DNA from: Nemophila menziesii | Lineage: Eukaryota; Streptophyta; Magnoliopsida; Boraginales; Hydrophyllaceae | Direction: 5' to 3' | Assembly: GCA_029959085.1 (NCBI GenBank) | Contig: JARWIR010000018.1 | Coordinates: 20,707,001 to 20,771,000 of the forward strand | Length of the DNA: 64,000 bases | Notes under the pieces: model-generated | The model's input: the letters and a program-made list of their open reading frames with translations, nothing else | Told to the model about the DNA's origin: nothing | Database searches by the model: none | In this document: positions 46,531 to 57,888 of the stretch, piece after piece | Layout: every line of letters starts with the position of its first letter | Position numbering within the stretch: position 1 is the stretch's first letter | Made by a program: the position numbers and the translations under genes

Positions 46531-48958
46531 CAAAACTTCGGAAGATCATAACTTGACGCTCGGAGGTCGGAATTAACTTTTTCTTGAGCCTAAACCGCAT
46601 AACTTTTCGAGCTCTATCCAATGGTGAAGTCAAAAATTTCGTATGAACAGCTAAAAGTTTCTGACCCAGCGTTTTGAGGCCCACCATTAGTTGCGTCTCG
46701 TGGTTGCGTCTCCACTTAGCACCATTGATGACAAACCAAAGCTCCACAAACACTTAAATTCCACCATCAAAACACCAATATATCACCAATCCTTACCTCT
46801 AAACATCATCCCAACACATTAACAATCACAAATCTTTCCAAGAACACCAAGAAATTCAAGTTTTAACCCAAAAAAATTCTTCACCAAAGCTTAAATTATA
46901 TCTTTAAACCTCTCCAACACCATAGATATTAAATACCTATCTCAAATAAATCACCAATCCCACTACTGTACCACTTTCAACAATAGTAAGAGACACAAGT
47001 TTCATCAATAGCTTTGGTACTTTGAAGGTTGGAGATTGCAAGTGCAAGGTATCAAATCATCATAAATTCCATGGCCAATCCGGTAAAATAGCTAGAACTC
47101 TTCTTTTCTTTCTATTACCAGTTGGGAATTAAGATTTATTTTAGTTATTTAGCGAAGGAATTGTGAATTGTTTGATCCTATTAATATTATATATTTTGCA
47201 AGTAATCTTTAAGTAGGTGAGAAAAATTGAGTTTGGAGTCTTCAAAGATGGCCATGAAGGTTGGAAAAGGTACGAAGAACATGATGAAGATAGAAATTTG
47301 GATGTTGAGGAAAGATTTTCGTAGAAGAGATGATGATTTAGAGAAATAGGAAATGATGAAGATTTGGGAAATATGACAAAAGAGTTCGAGGTAATGAAGA
47401 ACACTTTATTCAAGATGGATGCAACAATTAAATGATCTTTAAAGCTTGATGAAGTAGTATGCAAAACCTTAACATGAGACTACACGTAATCGGCCTAGTG
47501 TCGATCCAGATATGTTTTCCAATCCTTTTCTCATTTAGTGTATATTAGTTTAATTGCTTTATTGAGTCTTTTCGAGTCGTGGGGACACGACTCATTTTTG
47601 AGTTTGGGGTGGGGTTCGTTGCCTCGTCCCAGTTTTTATGTGTTTATTTGTTTTTAATTGCTTTCAATAATTAATTAGGAGTTGCGTTTGACTGTAGAAG
47701 ATTTTAAATGTCCCTTTTAAGCATACTTTTGATGAATCTATGATAGTAAATAGTGGACCTTAGGGAATAACATAAAACGCACTTACAATTGCATGCGAAC
47801 ATAGATAATGAATAGGAAAAATTAATGAACAATGCAAAAGAAGTAAGCTTGTACTTAAGGAAAATGTTTGGTTTGTAGAACGTGAGATCTAAATTAGTAG
47901 AGAACCCACTTAGATATGAACTAGAGACGAACCATGTAGTTAGGAAAATGATAGGGGCAGTTCTTTGTTAGCCATTTGAAGCCTTTTAGCTTGCTATCCC
48001 TTATATTAATTTTATCCGTCTTAGCCCAATTTTGAGCCTTAAGCCTTTCTTTTGTAGCCACGATATAAGCCCATTATCCTTTAGATTATTAGGCATGACC
48101 AAATGACCCGCACTTGAATCACGATCCTGAGACCTGTCTCGAGCTTGAGTTTGGGGTGGAGGGTCCACATTTGGGAAAATTCATTGGGTGGGATTTATGT
48201 GTTTATATTGAGGCACAAAATAAAGATGATATTATTATTTGTAACCCTTTGCCGGGATTTGAAAAGAAAAAAAAAGAGAAAAAGAAAAAGAAAATTATAA
48301 GAGACATGACCTTTCACATCAAAATGATGGTCATGGGTATCTTGTACAAAAAAAAGAAGAAAAGAAATGAAAAAAAGAAAATAAAAAGAAAGAAAGAATA
48401 AAATAAACCGGCAAAGCGGAATATTCTGAAAAATCATCTTAGTTTATATTGGGTTGACATTGGGGACGCAACATTAGCGCGTCAAATGGGTTGAGTGAGA
48501 ACATTATATGAGTGTAAACTCAAGCTCGTGGACAGTTGTTGATGGTAAGTGAGGAGAGAGCCAAAAGCTCACTTCAAATTTACCAAATATACATACCACA
48601 CCGTCCCTAAGCCTACGCTAAAATCGTAAAGTCCTCGTGATTCCTAGGTGCATGGTAAGTTAATAGGTTGTATACTAAGTGGAGCGTTCAAAGCGAGTAA
48701 GGATCGAGGAACAAACTATAGCCATCATAATGAGATAAGTACAAGTGTAACCTTCTAGCATTGCAAAGTTAATTTTATGATTGAAGTTATTTGTGTTTGA
48801 TGTTGCATGATTAGTGTATGTGTATGTTAGTTCTTAATGTTTGCTATATGAGATTTATCTTTAGTACTGCTTTAGGGTTTATTTGCTAGCTTCTATTTTC
48901 TCTTGCATCTACTTCATTCCCCTTGTTTTTAATTTTGCTTTGTCGGGACGACAAAGGT
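46531..48958 (+). other. 3' non-coding region of element C
   Basis: No credible gene. Features seen: the hairpin GAGTCGTGGGGACACGACTC at 47574-47593, purine 13-mers at 47598-47610 and 48145-48157, and a purine-only tract at about 48260-48400. The purine tract gives a spurious Lys-rich frame. Blocks at 47560-48970 match B's 3' region. Confidence 0.75.
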
Positions 48959-48973
48959 TTGAGTTGGGGGTCT
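48959..48973 (+). other. Polypurine tract of element C
   Basis: TTGAGTTGGGGGTCT directly before the 3' LTR; a variant of the repeated 13-mer. Confidence 0.75.
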
Positions 48974-50543
48974 TGATGTCTCCCTAAATGTTCTAATTTT
49001 ATGCCCTTGGGAGACATCATTTTTTGTGTTTATTTGATTAATTTAATAGACTTTTGGGCTAAATATGCAATAATCCGAATTTCCTCTTTTATTTCTAGTA
49101 TTTTTGATTTATTAAACTTTTGCGCGTAATATTGTGTATTTTAGTGAAAAGTTTGTAGGTTTTGAATATTAGCTAGGAGAGGAACACGAGAATAAAGTCA
49201 AAGATCGTGATATGGAGTCAAAGCTTGAAGATAAATCCCGAAAAGAATTATATTTTGAAGCTGCAAATCTGGAAAACAGGCCAAAGATTGCTGATTTCGA
49301 GGCACTTACGAGTTGATTTAGCCGCTGACCTTTGAAGAGATTATGTTCTTTATCGAGTTACGGAAATTTAGCAAGTGATTTCAGGTCAATCGGAGTTATA
49401 ACGAATCGGATAGAGTTGTTTTAGTAGAGGTGGTGCAGCAGTTACGGGATTTGGGCTTAATTAGTGGACTTGGGCTTTTCTAATTTTTACTTAATCCTTA
49501 AGTAAAAGCCCTAATCCGATTTTATCATTATAAATAGGCTTTTAGACCTCATTATTCAGTACCTCTCATTATATTCTTCAAATTAAAACATCATTAGAAG
49601 AGAGCGTCAAGAAGAAAAGAAGCTTGGAGCTGGAGACTGTCTATATCTCCACGTTGCAGCCAATTCATCTTCCTAATTAGGTTTCTATTTTCCTTTCTGT
49701 AAAACAATTATGAATTCCTTTTTATTTATTTTCTTAGTTTTTCCAATTATGAGCTAATTTTAATTAGTGTTTGAGATCGCATTATGGATTGATTTTGATT
49801 CTATTTTATTCCATGCTTTTGTATTTGGGATTGTTACAATTGAAATCAAATTGGGTATTAGGTATTTTTCATTAATTTGTTCTTAATAACTATAATTGAC
49901 GTAATTAACCAATCATAGGTCTTAGTATCTAGGCTATTCCAATTAGTGGCAATTGGATCACCTTGACGGGGGGTTTAGGTACAGAAATAATTAATGAATG
50001 TAGGATAGAAATTATTTGACTCTGGCGAGCGTAATTAATCCTATGGCCAATTGGGTAAAATAAACTTAATCACTTAAGAATGGACTATAATCACCCTGAC
50101 GGGGTTTGTAGCATTTAAGAGTAGCTCCTTAGTCCACCCTGACGGGGGTAAGGATGACCTTAGAATCCCGACCATTACTTTTTACCAATTTGTCCCTTAA
50201 ACGAAACATGGAATAAATAAAAGTTAGATGAAATCCTTGCGTATCTCAAGTGCTACTTTCTCATACTTGCGTTTTACTTTTATTTACTTGCGTCTTAGTT
50301 AATTATTTGCATTTTCCATTTAGTCTTTCATTACTTAGAATAATAAAAACAAACAAACAATCATTATATCTTTTACTTGCTTTCATAAGTGCAACCAATC
50401 ATTACTTGATAAGCATTGTAGTCAACCATCCCGTCCTTGGAACGAATCTGTTTTATCAACTATATTACTTGGGACAACCGTACACTTGCGGTTGTGGTTC
50501 GATTATTTATTGCATTTATTTTAGAACACACAAAGGACCACCA
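48974..50543 (+). repeat. 3' LTR of element C
   Basis: Same length as the 5' LTR and identical to it by eye. Confidence 0.95.
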
Positions 50544-52005
50544 ATCCTCGCAAGGGTTTTACCTAACCTATCTAATTCATGCTTCTGTTTAAGGGCTAAA
50601 CTGGTATTATTGTGCTAGTCGGGACTCTAATATCTCCTAGCCCCCGTCAGAGTGGACCTAAGAGCTATCCTACGGTATTACAAACCCCGTCAGGGTGAAT
50701 ATAAGCTACTTTCAGATGAATAATAATTTACCTCATTGGCTGCATGGTTAGTTAAGCCTGTCAAGGTCAATAACAGATATTATGCGTCTATTATCTAAGT
50801 CTGTAATTAAACCCCCCGTCAAGGTGATCCATACGCCACTATATGGAATAGCCTAATTACTATAAGCTAAGTTTGATTCATGACTTCAAAATTAGTAATT
50901 AAAACAAAATAATAGTCAACACAAAATACCTAGTCTAATTTAAACTATTAAATCCCAAATTTAGAAAACATAAATTAAACAGAATTAAGTTCAACCCATA
51001 TAGCGATTCTCAAGTACTAAAGAAATTAGTTCATAACAGAATGGAAAACTAAAATTAAAGTAAAGGAATTCATAGTTTCGAATTACAGAAATAAAATAAA
51101 GAACCTAAAGGTTAAGATGACTGATGATGGAAGAACATGACTCCTCCAGCATTAGCTTCTCCTTGCCTTCTTGCTCTGACTTGAAAACCTTAAGCCTCTT
51201 ATGTAATTCTCTGAAGTGTGTGAAAGTAGGAGGTTAAGGGGTGTATTTATAGGTGTTTGGAGGACTCTAGGTCGAATTTGTTGGAGTGGAAGACAAGTCA
51301 AGGACTCTCAAATTCGTAGCTCTAAATTCTAGGAAAGGTAAGATTCTTCTCCTGATTTGATTTGGTCATATCTTTTTCAATACTTATCCGTTTGAGAAGT
51401 TCCAATATATGAAACTGCTTGTCTTGGAAAGAGCTTTCTATTGGGCAGACCACTTAATTATGATTTAATCTTTAAAACGTGTCTGGAATTCCAGATTTCA
51501 AAAGGCAGCTTTATCTTTTCCTTCTTTGAATAAATCTTTCCTAGATCTTCTTGTTTCCATGTAAATCTTCTTTCCTTTCATCTTTATCTTGACTTGGTCT
51601 CTAAGTAATTACCATTTATCTCTTAAAGCTTCACATTAAATAAATAATTAAACCGCATATGCTTAAAAAGAATAAATCAATAAATCAAGAAATCGAAATA
51701 GGAAAGTGTACTCCAAAAATAGAAACTCGACTCAAAATCATTTCCTAACACTCTATAATACACTAAGACTTTATTCTCACTTTTTCTCCTTGGATTGGTC
51801 TTACATGAAATTCAAGAACCTATTAACTTTGCATTAAAAATAGTCAAATTTACGCACAAAAGCTCAGATTCCGCAAATAGTTAATTTCCAAGGGGAGAAA
51901 GTGCAATATGATCAATTAAGCCTAAAAGTCTATCAGATAAGTCATTTATTCACCTAAAAGGATGTCTCCAAGAGGCTAATAATTAGAACAAATAGGGAGA
52001 CATCA
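50544..52005 (-). repeat. 5' LTR of element B, distal part
   Basis: Resumes with the second ATCCT copy (50544-50548) and runs to the outer edge at 52005. The TATA-like box (51244-51251) lies in this part, so the LTR promoter is now separated from gag by 7.2 kb of inserted, opposite-strand element C. Confidence 0.9.
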
Positions 52006-52067
52006 CATGCCCAATTTTGTGTGAATTTTGCGTACAAGGGATCGTGAAGGATATTATTTAACCAACT
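52006..52067 (+). pseudogene. LINE RT fragment between element B and the hAT
   Basis: Continues the LINE of 31690-33001 across the CATGC duplication (RT entry region, CVNF-YK-like wording). It is interrupted after 62 bp by a hAT element. Confidence 0.7.
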
Positions 52068-53380
52068 TAGGGGTGGAAATCGGCCGGATCGGATCGGAAA
52101 AGGGCTTGTTTGGAAATTTTCAATTTTTTTGGAAGATAAAAATTCAATTCAATTCCATTCCAAAAAAATCGGAATTCAAATTTTGGTTTCGATTTCATTA
52201 AACCCGGAAATTTTCGGAATATCGTAATTTCCGAAAATCCTATATTTTATTAGTTTAATTTTTTTTTTTGGAAATTTTTGGTACATTTATATTCATAAAT
52301 TTAGAAAATTCCAAATTTTATATACATTACCATTCATAAAAGTTAAGATTTGATATTTTTTAAAAGTTAAAAAAAAATAAAGTAAAAGTATACAAGTGAA
52401 ACTTTTAGACATGAAAAACATTATTCTAAGTTTTCATTGAACCTTCAAATTCAATATGATGTAAATTATTAAGTGATATTGTTAAAAATGAAATTTCATC
52501 AGTACTAAATCTTTATATACTCAAATCTTCACTAGCTAATATGCATCATCTGAAGTTTAATGATTCGAGCCTTTTATTTTAAACAATTTACTAGCAAAAA
52601 CTTCCCTTTTTGCAATAAAGTTTAAACACCTACCTGCAAAATAAACAGATAGATGTACATATTACATTACACAATTTTTTAAAAGTTAGCATAAATTACA
52701 TCACGAAATTCTCAAAATATGATATATATTATAGCACCTTAACAAAAAAAATTATAGTACGAAATTCTCGTTCATACACGATAATGGCAAAATGTACCAA
52801 TTATCGAAAAATCTTTCACTAGCGAGGAAGACTTGCATGCAAGATTCTATAAGAAAACTAAATTAGATTTATGTTATCACGAAATATTGAATTCATTGAT
52901 AAAGAAAAATCATTAAAAAGAATATATATTCCACAAGAAAATTAATTATTAAACACCTTTTAGTTGACACAACCTTGCGTGTTTAGAATAGAAAACGTTT
53001 TCTAACTTATATAAATCCGATCTCAAATTTTTGGGTTTAGAGTTTATTTAGGATTTGTTTAGGTTTTTACCTATATATCTAAAATACATATGTAAATGTT
53101 TTTGTAATATATGTAAATACATATATATTACTATATATAACAATATTTTAAAATATATAAATAATATTCAGGAAAAAAGTTTCCAAGAAATAATTGGAAA
53201 AAAGCTTTAAAAAAATCGGAAATTGATTTCAGATCGGAAATAAAAAATTCCAAAATTTTAAAAATTAATTCCAATTTAAAAAATTCGGAAAAATCGGAAT
53301 ATAAAAAATCAATTCCAAATATAGATTTTTCGGATCGGAATTGGCTGGGAATAGGAATTTTCCATTCCAATTCCACCCTA
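52068..53380. mobile_element. Non-autonomous hAT element, 1.3 kb
   Basis: Ends TAGGGGTGGAAAT and, inverted, TAGGGTGGAATT. Flanks AACCAACT (52060-52067) and GACCAACT (53381-53388) form an 8-bp duplication with one mismatch. Subterminal sequences are rich in GGATCGGA and TTCCAATTCC words on both sides. The AT-rich centre has no transposase. The flanking LINE reads across it. Confidence 0.85.
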
Positions 53381-53388
53381 GACCAACT

Positions 53389-54035
53389 CAAGCGACTTTC
53401 ATTCAAGATATGTACATTCAAGATAACATTATTATAGCACAGTATATCTCGTATTTTCTTTGGAGAAAAAGGAAAAGTAAGAAGTATTATGCAGCTTTTA
53501 AGTGGATATGTCAAAGACATATGATCAAGTTCGATGGGATTTTATGTTATTAGAATTACAGAAGTTGGGCTTTTGCAAGAAATGGATTGCATGGATACAA
53601 AAATTATATCTCAATAGTTTTGTTCAATATCAGTTTCAACGGGAATCCATTGCCAAATTTCTATTCTAATAGAGGATTAAGGCAAAGGAACCCACTATCA
53701 CCTTTTTTATTCATTTTATTTAATGGAGCCACTCACCAGTCTAATTCAAAACAGATGTGAACAAAGGAAGATAGAAGGTTCAAAGATTACAAGAAGTTAT
53801 CTGTGTCTTACTTGCTATTTATGGACGACTCCTTTTTTTTTATATCACTATAAAATAGAAAATTAAGAATTGAAAGAATTTTTAACAATATACTAGAACT
53901 GCTTAGAAAAAAAGATTAATTTCTACAAATTGTTGATATGTTTTAGTAGAGGAACACTAGAATAATTTTTTTTTTTTTTTTGATGACGAGGGTTCCCGGG
54001 CTTACACCACTAGAATAAATTGTTTGAAATGCAGC
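53389..54035 (+). pseudogene. LINE RT (right part), runs into the assembly gap
   Basis: RT motifs in shifting frames: QATFIQDMYIQDNIIIAQ, then FDGILCY, GLRQRNPLSPFLFILFN (RGLRQGDPLSP motif) and LLFMDDS (FADD-type catalytic box with changed residues). Stops are frequent. A short SINE insertion lies at 53967-54005. Sequence ends at the N run. Confidence 0.8.
53967..54005 (-). mobile_element. Very short 3' SINE fragment
   Basis: A T-run followed by GATGACGAGGGTTCCCGGGC and TTACAC is the inverse of the 3' end of the SINE at 29047-29245. CACTAGAATAA stands on both sides, a target-site duplication. Only about 27 bp of body is present. Confidence 0.75.
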
Positions 54036-54135
54036 NNNNNNNNNNNNNNNNNNNNNNNNNNNNNNNNNNNNNNNNNNNNNNNNNNNNNNNNNNNNNNNNN
54101 NNNNNNNNNNNNNNNNNNNNNNNNNNNNNNNNNNN
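54036..54135. other. Assembly gap (100 N)
   Basis: Exactly 100 Ns, a conventional placeholder for unknown length. Translations across it are meaningless. Confidence 0.99.
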
Positions 54136-55110
54136 GCGCGCAAATGAGGCTCTTGTGGGCCCCTATCGTATTCTTGCCCGTATAAAACATAGAGGGATGA
54201 CTCCTCAACCACTGAGTTACGCATATAAACATTTCATCGGTCAGATCATGCTAACTCTTGAGTAATGCTTAATTACTCTTGGCTAAGATAGTAATCCTAG
54301 CTTACATCTGCATATTTGGTCGTAGCCTTAATTTACCCATATATGATTGACGCTTCATTATAAATTATCACTAGGTAGTGGACCTGTTATAATCAGGGTG
54401 CAAAATGTTGAGTATACTTGTATTTGGTCTATGTTGAGTATACTAAATCTTCTTATATGGAATATGGTACCAATGGTGCACAGTTTCTTAGAAAGTAATG
54501 ACAGATTCAATACTACCTCACCAGCTGTGTATAACACAGTGATAGAAACAAGAAGTAACATTAACCGACTAATCAACCTGAGAACTCGGTTCGAGACCGT
54601 GATAACAATACAGACTAGCAAAAGTATTAGCAGAAGAGTAGGAGAATCAATATTGAGAATTTTGACGGTAATTTTTGGCAATAAATGTATACCTTGCTAT
54701 CGATAACCCTTAATGAACTCTACATTCACCTCCCATAAGCTTTGGCTACTTCGCCGAGATTTCCTGAAATCAAACACTATGTCAGGTCCAATGGGAAGTG
54801 GGCTCTCAGTGTCACTCCGACGCTCAACATTAGTATTATTGCTAAAGGGGATTACTTAACCCAAGGAATTACGGAAATTTACGCCAACTATATGATAACC
54901 ACGACAATTTTAGATAGGGAAAGAGAATATTTAGAGTGCACCCAATTCTGCTTCGGAATGGGGTATTTATATGTGTCGACACGGAGTACTAGCGTGGTTC
55001 GCAATATTAGACGAGGACGAGTGCACATTTTGGATGATTACAAAAACCAATATGTTAAGTAGAATTCCGTGTCATAGCAAAGTGTTTACCCACGGGCATG
55101 GCCTTGGGTA
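54136..55110. other. Unassigned sequence after the gap
   Basis: I recognise no gene, transposon or organelle sequence here. Compared with its neighbours it has few homopolymer runs, a more even base composition and overlapping open stretches on both strands (54347-54706 +, 54358-54681 -, 54742-55062 +). None of the translations resembles a known family. It does not continue the LINE left of the gap. It could be misplaced or foreign sequence, or an unrecognised decayed element. Confidence 0.4.
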
Positions 55111-56664
55111 TCTAGGGTGATTCGGTGCACAGTCCTAGGAAGATTTTGTCACTCTTCTCCCAGATGTACTTACCCTCGGTTGAGTATGAATCTATCCAGT
55201 TCAGACCTTTCAAACCATATTGGTTCAATATAGTATCGATGTTATATTTTGTCTTATCAATATTTATTTGAATTTGTACGATTGATATCATTTGCTTTGA
55301 TATGTTCAAAGACATTCATCATCCTCTTATAGCTTTACGTCGATACAAAATTTGATTTGTACTAAAAAAAATTTGATATGCTTTATTTTACCCTTGGCTA
55401 CTGAGAAGGCCGAGACTAATTTATAGCTGTCAGTCCATATTATTTGTAGTAAACTTAGAAAACAGATACACACAGTTACGTTTAATTTTTAATTTTTTTT
55501 TCAAAAGTTACATTTATAAATGGTTATGTCATGATTTTTTTTTTGGTACTTAGATAGTTCAAGTTACCTGCACCACAACTATGAGAATTAGAATAACAAT
55601 GAGAATGAGAAAGAGAAAGTAAGACATTGCCACATCAATATTCCAATTACTTATTTAGACGTAAAGAGTGTTGCAGGCCGGGCCAATACCTAAATCGATT
55701 AAAAACCATCCGATAGATGAAAACACCCTGATTGCCCATAAGTTAATTAGATGGAGCCTTTAGAATAAAAAAAATAATTAGATGGAGGCTTGACAGTTTT
55801 TCAATCCAGATAGAAATCTCCAACTAAAAATTCTTTATTAAGCACAACTTCCACCAAGATAAATAAAACGTTAAAAGTCATATATAGAGAATTACCTCAA
55901 TCTATATTAAATACAACTATACAAAAGTGCAAGCCATTTCCTCAAGCTTCTCAACTCATCAAAACTCCACTAATACCTCAATTCATAATTAGTCTCCTAT
56001 ACATTTTGCATATTGTTATGAAAGTTTTTAATACAAAACACGTGTAGCTTCTTGGACTTAAATTGCTACCATAATTCGTGCTTTTCTATCTCGTTTTAAG
56101 GAGAATTTAATCCATAGACTAGGGATACTATAACTAAACAAATTAACTGAATATATAAATATTTGTTGTACATGTTAACTTGATCAATTTGAGTATAAAA
56201 GTGTTTCAATTCGGTCAGACAACGTGCAAACATGTATATGAGGATCTAACATTTTTTTGTAACTTATAGATAAAGCTATTTTACAAGAATCATTCACATC
56301 GTATTACCAGCATAGAAAAACTTTGTAAAAATCTAAAAGAAAAGAAAAAAAAAATATGCTTGCAAATATTATGTATACAAAATAAATTATCCCAAAAAGC
56401 TTTCATAATATCAGTGTGCTAAGATTTTCATACAACAATGGTAGATCATAGAGGTATATATGATAAAACAATAAGAAATTCACACAGAACCCAAATTATA
56501 CATGCCTCTTCATTGATATGCACAAAATAACACAAAGAAAGTTTGGAGTTTTAGATGAGAAATGGAGCTACATATCCTCTCCATTTCCTTGCCTATGATA
56601 TGTATCCTTGTCCTCTCTTATTTTTTATTTTCTTGAATTTGGGCTCTCCAAATCAGATACATCA
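55111..56664. other. Intergenic, no gene recognised
   Basis: AT-rich; no convincing frame or repeat. The part near 56440-56664 is probably the 3' UTR and downstream flank of the LURP-one gene. Confidence 0.5.
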
Positions 56665-57441
56665 TTAGTTATTATCAATTTCATTAAGCATTACTAGTAG
56701 TGACATAACGAAAACATGGTCCACCCCAGGATAAACTCTCACTTGAAACGTTTGTTTGCCTAACAAGTATCCAATTTTGACTTTCTCTTTCACCTGCATC
56801 AAACGATTTATGATTATTAATTGAAGGGTTATACTTTTTCAAATAATTTAAAAGTAGTGAAATTTATAATCAAGATCGATATAATTAGTAGTACCTCAGC
56901 TATCAACTGGTCACCTTTATACACTTTAAATGATTCAGAAAAATAAGATCCAATAACACTATAATCAGAATGGACACGTGTAACATTATTTGCCAAGAAC
57001 ACATCAAATCGTGGTTTGACCTGCAGGGTATGACACTGCTGCACCGTGTAAAGAAGATCTCTTTCGTCTTTGCTCTCTCCTCTATGAACTGACCATCGGT
57101 GCCTGAACTTAAGCACCTATATACATATGTATATATATAATACTTACAATTCTTGTTGATAATGAACATATGTAGGGGAGATTGGAAAACATTACCTTTC
57201 CACGCATCGTGATGATTGGTAAACCTGCTGGATCACGTACGGTTCGTTTCTTCTTCAGTTGCCAGATACTACCACCAACTTGGAGCAGAAGATTACCATT
57301 GATATCGGAGAGTTCATAATACGTCTCAGAAATTCCTGTAAACTTCTTCTTCACCGACAAGTCTACTAGGTAAGGGAAGCAAAAGCTATCCCCTACGACA
57401 CTAATTAGACGAACTTCGTAATTTATCTCAGGTTTAAACAT
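56665..57441 (-). CDS. LURP-one-related (LOR, tubby-like fold) protein, three exons
   Basis: Exons 57441-57196, 57116-56895 and 56793-56665 join in frame to 198 residues; introns of 79 and 101 bp are GT-AG and phase 0. Landmarks of the family (DUF567/LOR): FPYLVDLSVKKKF, DINGNLLLQVGG, RTVRDPAGLPIITMRGK, FRHRWSVHRGES, DLLYTVQ, FDVFLANN, YKGDQLIAEVKEK and FQVRVYPGVDHVFVMSLLVMLNEI. Length is normal for the family. The fold is the tubby/phospholipid-scramblase-like barrel with a C-terminal hydrophobic helix. Arabidopsis LURP1 is needed for defence to an oomycete, but most members have no known biochemical role. No lesions are seen. Confidence 0.92.
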
Positions 57442-57534
57442 TGGAATTTCTTGATCAACCTCTCAACAATTAATATATCTTAGTCTTGTTAATTCCGTAT
57501 CAATTTGGTTTTTGTTTTTCTTGGTTGACTATGT

Positions 57535-57694
57535 TTTTGGTTTTTAGCCCATTTACAATTACAGTGTAATATAGAAGACGACTTTGCTGTATTTACAAGG
57601 AATAATAAAAAATTTCAACGCGTTGTATTACTTTTGGACAGGTACTTCAGAGTTGATTTTTCCGGATATCATTTTTTTCATATCGGTTGGTCAA
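57535..57694 (-). promoter_or_regulatory. Upstream region of the LURP-one gene with W-box cores
   Basis: TTGACT at 57535-57540 and TTGACC (minus strand, 57689-57694) match the WRKY-factor W-box TTGACY. They lie about 95 and 250 bp before the start codon. A TATA-like TATATTA reads on the minus strand at 57568-57574. Such short motifs occur often by chance. Confidence 0.3.
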
Positions 57695-57888
57695 AGTGTA
57701 AACTTGCATTATTGAAACCATATTTGCTAGAACTATTGCTAAAAGAAATATTTAAGTTTTAATTTTAATAATGAAATTAACGTATAAGTTAATTCTGTAT
57801 TTAGGCCTAAAAATTATATTTTTTCTAAACACAGATCAAATAATATTTATATTAATCTTAGACCTAATCTAATTTATTTCTTTCTTAA

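Larger units (their letters stand above)
43324..50543 (+). mobile_element. Young non-autonomous Athila-related element C, nested in B
   Basis: 7220 bp, plus strand. LTRs 43324-44893 and 48974-50543 are both 1570 bp, and I found no difference reading them line by line. A perfect ATCCT duplication flanks it (43319-43323, 50544-50548), and B's intact 3' LTR shows the empty site. It has a PBS, one 397-codon ORF, a 2.7-kb non-coding 3' region and a PPT, but no protease, RT, RNase H or integrase. PBS, leader, post-integrase hairpin, second hairpin and purine motifs match B. It therefore probably moves using proteins from an intact B-like relative. Confidence 0.93.
33002..52005 (-). mobile_element. 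Athila-type Ty3/gypsy retrotransposon B (hosts nested element C)
   Basis: A 19.0-kb interval, about 11.8 kb without the nested element C. LTRs (33002-34733; 43037-52005 minus C) start TGATGTCTCCC on the minus strand. A perfect CATGC duplication flanks the whole (32997-33001 and 52006-52010), and the flanking LINE reads across it. Order on the minus strand: 5' LTR, tRNA-Asp-type PBS, gag, protease-RT-RNase H-integrase, then a 2.6-kb 3' region with an extra ORF, PPT and 3' LTR. By hand I count about 25 differences between the LTRs over roughly 1.7 kb, an insertion in the sub-million-year range under usual plant rates. Several stops make it non-autonomous today. Confidence 0.93.

Noticed and set aside
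48114..48401. Lys/Glu-rich 95-residue ORF
   Set aside because: It is the translation of a purine-only tract in the 3' region of element C, without any domain.
54347..55062. Two plus-strand ORFs after the gap as genes
   Set aside because: No family resemblance, an equally long frame on the opposite strand, and doubtful placement next to an assembly gap.
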